Positions 61,441-64,000 of a stretch of 64,000 nucleotides of DNA are shown one piece after another. A program made the position numbers and the translations under genes. The notes under the pieces were generated by a model. That model was not told the origin of the DNA. It saw only the letters and a program-made list of their open reading frames with translations, and made no database searches. Within the stretch, counting starts at the first letter, position 1. Each line of letters opens with the position of its first letter. This DNA is from Sphingomonas montanisoli (GTDB taxonomy: Bacteria > Pseudomonadota > Alphaproteobacteria > Sphingomonadales > Sphingomonadaceae). The DNA is taken from assembly GCF_008274695.1 (NCBI RefSeq), contig NZ_VTOU01000001.1:186001-250000 (forward strand), given 5' to 3'.

Positions 61441-62217
61441 TCAGCGGCCTTTCCAGACGCCGGGACGTTTTTCGACGAAGGCGGTCATGCCTTCCTTCTT
61501 GTCCTCGGTCGCGGTCAGGATCTGGAAGAGGCGGCGTTCGGTGGTCAGCGCCTGATTGAGCGGGGTTTCGAAGGCGAGATTGACCATCTCCTTGTTGATC
61601 ATCGCGGCCATCGGCGGCATCGACGCGATCGTCGCGGCGGTCTTCAGCGCATCCTCCAGCAGATCTGCAGCGGGCACGACGCGGGCGACGAGGCCGCCCT
61701 GCTTGGCCTCGGCCGCGTCCATCATCCGCCCCGTCAGGCACATCTCCATCGCCACAGACTTGCCGACCGCACGCGCGAGCCGCTGCGATCCTCCCATGCC
61801 TGGCGCGACGCCCAGCTTGATCTCGGGCTGCCCGAACCTGGCGGTGTCGGCCGCAATGATGAAGTCGGCCATCATCGCCAACTCGCAACCACCGCCCAGC
61901 GCGAAGCCCGCGACCGCCGCGATCCAGGGTTTCCGCGTCGCGACCACGCCCGTCTGCCAGCCCGAAAAGAAGTCCTCGAGGAAGAAGTCGGCCGCGTCCT
62001 TGTCCACCATCTCCTTGATGTCCGCGCCCGCCGCGAACGCTTTTTCGCTGCCCGTCAGGACGGCGCAACGCTGGCTCGGATCGGCGTCATACGCACGGAA
62101 CGCTTGCGTCAGATCGGCCAGCACCTGCGTATTGAGCGCGTTCAGCGCCTGCGGCCGGTTGAGCGTGATCAGGGTGACGGCGTCGCGCTGTTCGACGAGG
62201 ATGGTTTCGTAGCTCAT
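61441..62217 (-). CDS. Enoyl-CoA hydratase
   Basis: A 258-residue crotonase: [11 protein letters not shown] at the N-terminus, oxyanion block [10 protein letters not shown], catalytic Glu residues in [13 protein letters not shown] and [14 protein letters not shown]. In this operon it would hydrate methacrylyl-CoA in valine catabolism, though a general short-chain role is possible. It follows the acyl-CoA dehydrogenase gene by 24 bases. Confidence 0.9.
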   Translation of the reverse strand: MSYETILVEQRDAVTLITLNRPQALNALNTQVLADLTQAFRAYDADPSQRCAVLTGSEKAFAAGADIKEMVDKDAADFFLEDFFSGWQTGVVATRKPWIAAVAGFALGGGCELAMMADFIIAADTARFGQPEIKLGVAPGMGGSQRLARAVGKSVAMEMCLTGRMMDAAEAKQGGLVARVVPAADLLEDALKTAATIASMPPMAAMINKEMVNLAFETPLNQALTTERRLFQILTATEDKKEGMTAFVEKRPGVWKGR

Positions 62218-62241
62218 GTCTGACCCTTCTTGTCGGCTGCG

Positions 62242-63387
62242 TTATTGGCGGAGCAGTTCGCGCGCGGTGATGACGCGCATGATCTCGTTAGTGCCTTCGA
62301 GGATGCGGTGTACGCGCAGATCGCGCCAGAATCGCTCGATCGGATAGTCCTGAAGATAGCCGTATCCGCCGAAAAGCTGCAGCGCGCGATCGACGACCGA
62401 CGATCCGGTGTCGGTGGCGAAACGCTTGGCCATCGCGGCGAAGCGAGTCTTGTCGGGCGTGCCGGCCGTCACCTTGGCGGCGGCCGAATAAAGCAGCGCC
62501 CGTGCCGCCTCCATCTCGGTCGCCATGTCGGCCAGGACGAACTGCGTGTTCTGGAAATCGGCGATAGGCTTGCCGAACTGCTTGCGATCCTTCGTGTAGG
62601 CAATCGCTTCGTCGAGGCAGCGTTGCGCGCCGCCCAGCGAGCAGGCGCCGATGTTCAGCCGCCCGCCGTCGAGCCCCGACATTGCGATGCGGAACCCCTC
62701 CCCCTCCGCGCCGATGCGGTTGGCGACAGGAACACGGACGGCATCGAAGTTGACCTGCGCGGTCGGCTGCGATCGCCAGCCCAGCTTGCGCTCGTTCGCG
62801 CCGAAGCTGACACCCGGCATGTCCTTTTCGATCACGAGGCAGGAGATGCCATTCGGCCCCTCCTCCCCGGTGCGGACCATCGTGACGTACAGTCCGTTGG
62901 AGCCGCCACCCGAAATGAACGCCTTCGATCCGGTCACGACATAATCGTCTCCGTCGCGCACCGCCTTCGTCTTGAGCGCGGCGGCGTCGGAGCCCGATCC
63001 CGGCTCGGTCAGGCAATAGGAACCAAGCACGTCGCCCGTCACCATATCGGGCAGATAGCGCCGCTTCAGCTCGCTGGAACCGAAGCGGTCGATCATCCAC
63101 GACGCCATGTTGTGGATCGAAATGAACGCGCTGGTCGAAGGACAGCCATAGGCCATCGCCTCCATGATCAGCGCCGCATCGAGCCGCCCCAGGCCGATGC
63201 CCCCGCTCTCTTCGGAAACGTAGATTGATGCGAAACCGAGCTCGGCCGCAGCCTTTACAACGTCGCGGGGGAAGTGATGCTTTTCGTCCCACTCCGCGGC
63301 GTGGGGCGTGATCGCATCGGCGGTGAAGCGGCGCGCCATCTCCTGGATGGCGCGCTGGTCTTCGGTCAGGTCGAACTGGTCTGTCAT
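62242..63387 (-). CDS. Acyl-CoA dehydrogenase (isobutyryl-CoA type)
   Basis: A 381-residue flavoenzyme: LTEPGSGSDAAALKT (FAD and acyl site), GCSLGGAQRCLDEAIAYT, QLFGGYGYLQDYPIERFWRD and ILEGTNEIMRVITARELL, the last containing the catalytic Glu context. Operon with a hydratase and 3-hydroxyisobutyrate dehydrogenase points to isobutyryl-CoA as substrate. ATG 63387 gives the normal length; the frame upstream lacks homology. Confidence 0.9.
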   Translation of the reverse strand: MTDQFDLTEDQRAIQEMARRFTADAITPHAAEWDEKHHFPRDVVKAAAELGFASIYVSEESGGIGLGRLDAALIMEAMAYGCPSTSAFISIHNMASWMIDRFGSSELKRRYLPDMVTGDVLGSYCLTEPGSGSDAAALKTKAVRDGDDYVVTGSKAFISGGGSNGLYVTMVRTGEEGPNGISCLVIEKDMPGVSFGANERKLGWRSQPTAQVNFDAVRVPVANRIGAEGEGFRIAMSGLDGGRLNIGACSLGGAQRCLDEAIAYTKDRKQFGKPIADFQNTQFVLADMATEMEAARALLYSAAAKVTAGTPDKTRFAAMAKRFATDTGSSVVDRALQLFGGYGYLQDYPIERFWRDLRVHRILEGTNEIMRVITARELLRQ

Positions 63388-63560
63388 CGGGGCTTGCGCC
63401 TTATCCTCTCGTAGAGGGTGGCGATAGCCGCCGCGCAGAACCGCTTCAACCGATACGATTTCGTTTCGTTCCGGCTCCCGAACTTTATTTCGTTGCCTGT
63501 GTGTTTTGGTGAACACTTCCCCGAAACGAGCGTTCGGCCCTCCAATCTTTGGAGTAGCCC

Positions 63561-64000
63561 ATGATCGACATCGACACGGCCAAACGAAACAGATTGCTCG
63601 CGGCGCTCAAGCCGCAAGACCTTGAATTGCTGCTGCCGTCCTTCACGCTGCAGGAGCAGCCGCCCGGCCGTCTTCTGCAGGAAGCGGGCGCCGACGTGAC
63701 ACAGGCGTGGTTCCCCTGCGGGCCCGCCGCCGCATCCTATGTCGTCGCCGCCGACCACAACCATATGGTCGATGCCGCTCTGGTCGGGAATGAAGGCGCG
63801 ATCGGCGGCATCATCTCGCACGGTCGCATCCCGGCTTATGCGCGCGCCCACGTCCAGTTCGGCGGTCAATTCCTGCGCATTCACGTCAACGCGCTCAACG
63901 CCGCACGCCTGCAATCGGCGGCGCTGACCGACTGGCTTGCGCGCTATTCGGACTGTCTGGTGGCGCAACTCTTCCAGTCGGCGGCGTGTAATGCGTCGCA
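63561..64000 (+). CDS. Crp/Fnr-family regulator, N-terminal part (cut by window end)
   Basis: At least 146 residues, open to the last base. The N-terminal cyclic-nucleotide-binding-like beta roll is visible: LLPSFTLQEQPPGRLLQEAG, then WFPCGPAAASYVV and DAALVGNEGAIGG, a pattern typical of the alphaproteobacterial Crp/Fnr-like regulators that lack the cAMP-binding residues. The HTH would follow beyond the window. GGAG precedes the ATG. Divergent from the valine catabolism operon. Confidence 0.75.
   Translation, partial: MIDIDTAKRNRLLAALKPQDLELLLPSFTLQEQPPGRLLQEAGADVTQAWFPCGPAAASYVVAADHNHMVDAALVGNEGAIGGIISHGRIPAYARAHVQFGGQFLRIHVNALNAARLQSAALTDWLARYSDCLVAQLFQSAACNAS

Noticed and set aside
1-64000. 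CRISPR array, tRNA genes or an intact insertion sequence
   Set aside because: No regularly spaced repeats, tRNA-like cloverleaf or transposase frame was recognised by reading; a dedicated tRNA or repeat scan was not possible.

Overview
The window looks like chromosomal DNA from a sphingomonad-type alphaproteobacterium (Sphingomonas or a close relative). This is inferred from the high-GC codon use, the long POT/TonB/amidohydrolase proteins, the hom-glpX order, the RNase P RNA, and a short intergenic palindrome family (TCATTGCGAG...CTCGCAATGA) scattered between genes. No 16S rRNA or other taxonomic marker is present, so the genus is an inference.

Layout. 1-2495: tail of an unknown gene, then a PqqD-like / HprK-like kinase / nucleotidyltransferase trio. 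2492-11048: cell-wall precursor genes glmU, glmS and glmM (the whole fructose-6-P to UDP-GlcNAc route) together with gph, a hemerythrin, a VapBC-type toxin-antitoxin pair, a RadC-like JAB protein and thiD. 11125-15594: a POT peptide transporter followed by two exported amidohydrolases, ending in a clear terminator. 15724-25000: housekeeping and metabolic genes (nitroreductase, GntR regulator, TsaC/Sua5, MsrA, DUF2171, rnpB, glpX, hom, esterase, RidA, a GGDEF protein, an ArsC-like protein). 24984-27725: a large TonB-dependent receptor. 27990-35388: a histidine kinase and a sigma-54 activator divergent from an MFP/ABC efflux operon that has a textbook -24/-12 promoter and three operator-like palindromes.

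36327-57179 is a roughly 20.8-kb genomic island inserted at the 3' end of guaA. A P4-type tyrosine integrase sits next to guaA, repeated TACCGTCA motifs lie beside it, and a remnant of the old guaA C-terminus (reading ...EAIEWE-stop) is left at the far boundary. The cargo is one long + strand operon: small HTH protein, C5-cytosine methyltransferase, Vsr endonuclease, then drmD, drmMI, a GHKL ATPase, an unrecognised Rossmann-like protein, drmA, drmB and drmC. This is a class 1 DISARM phage-defence system with two departures from the five-gene layout I know: a cytosine methylase/Vsr pair at the front and a two-gene ATPase module in the middle. That nested module is the best candidate here for something undescribed.

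57163-64000: guaA, a stand-alone acyl carrier protein, trxB, a three-gene valine/branched acyl-CoA catabolic operon (acyl-CoA dehydrogenase, enoyl-CoA hydratase, 3-hydroxyisobutyrate dehydrogenase) and the start of a Crp/Fnr-type regulator cut by the window end. No CRISPR array, tRNA, rRNA operon or intact insertion sequence was found.
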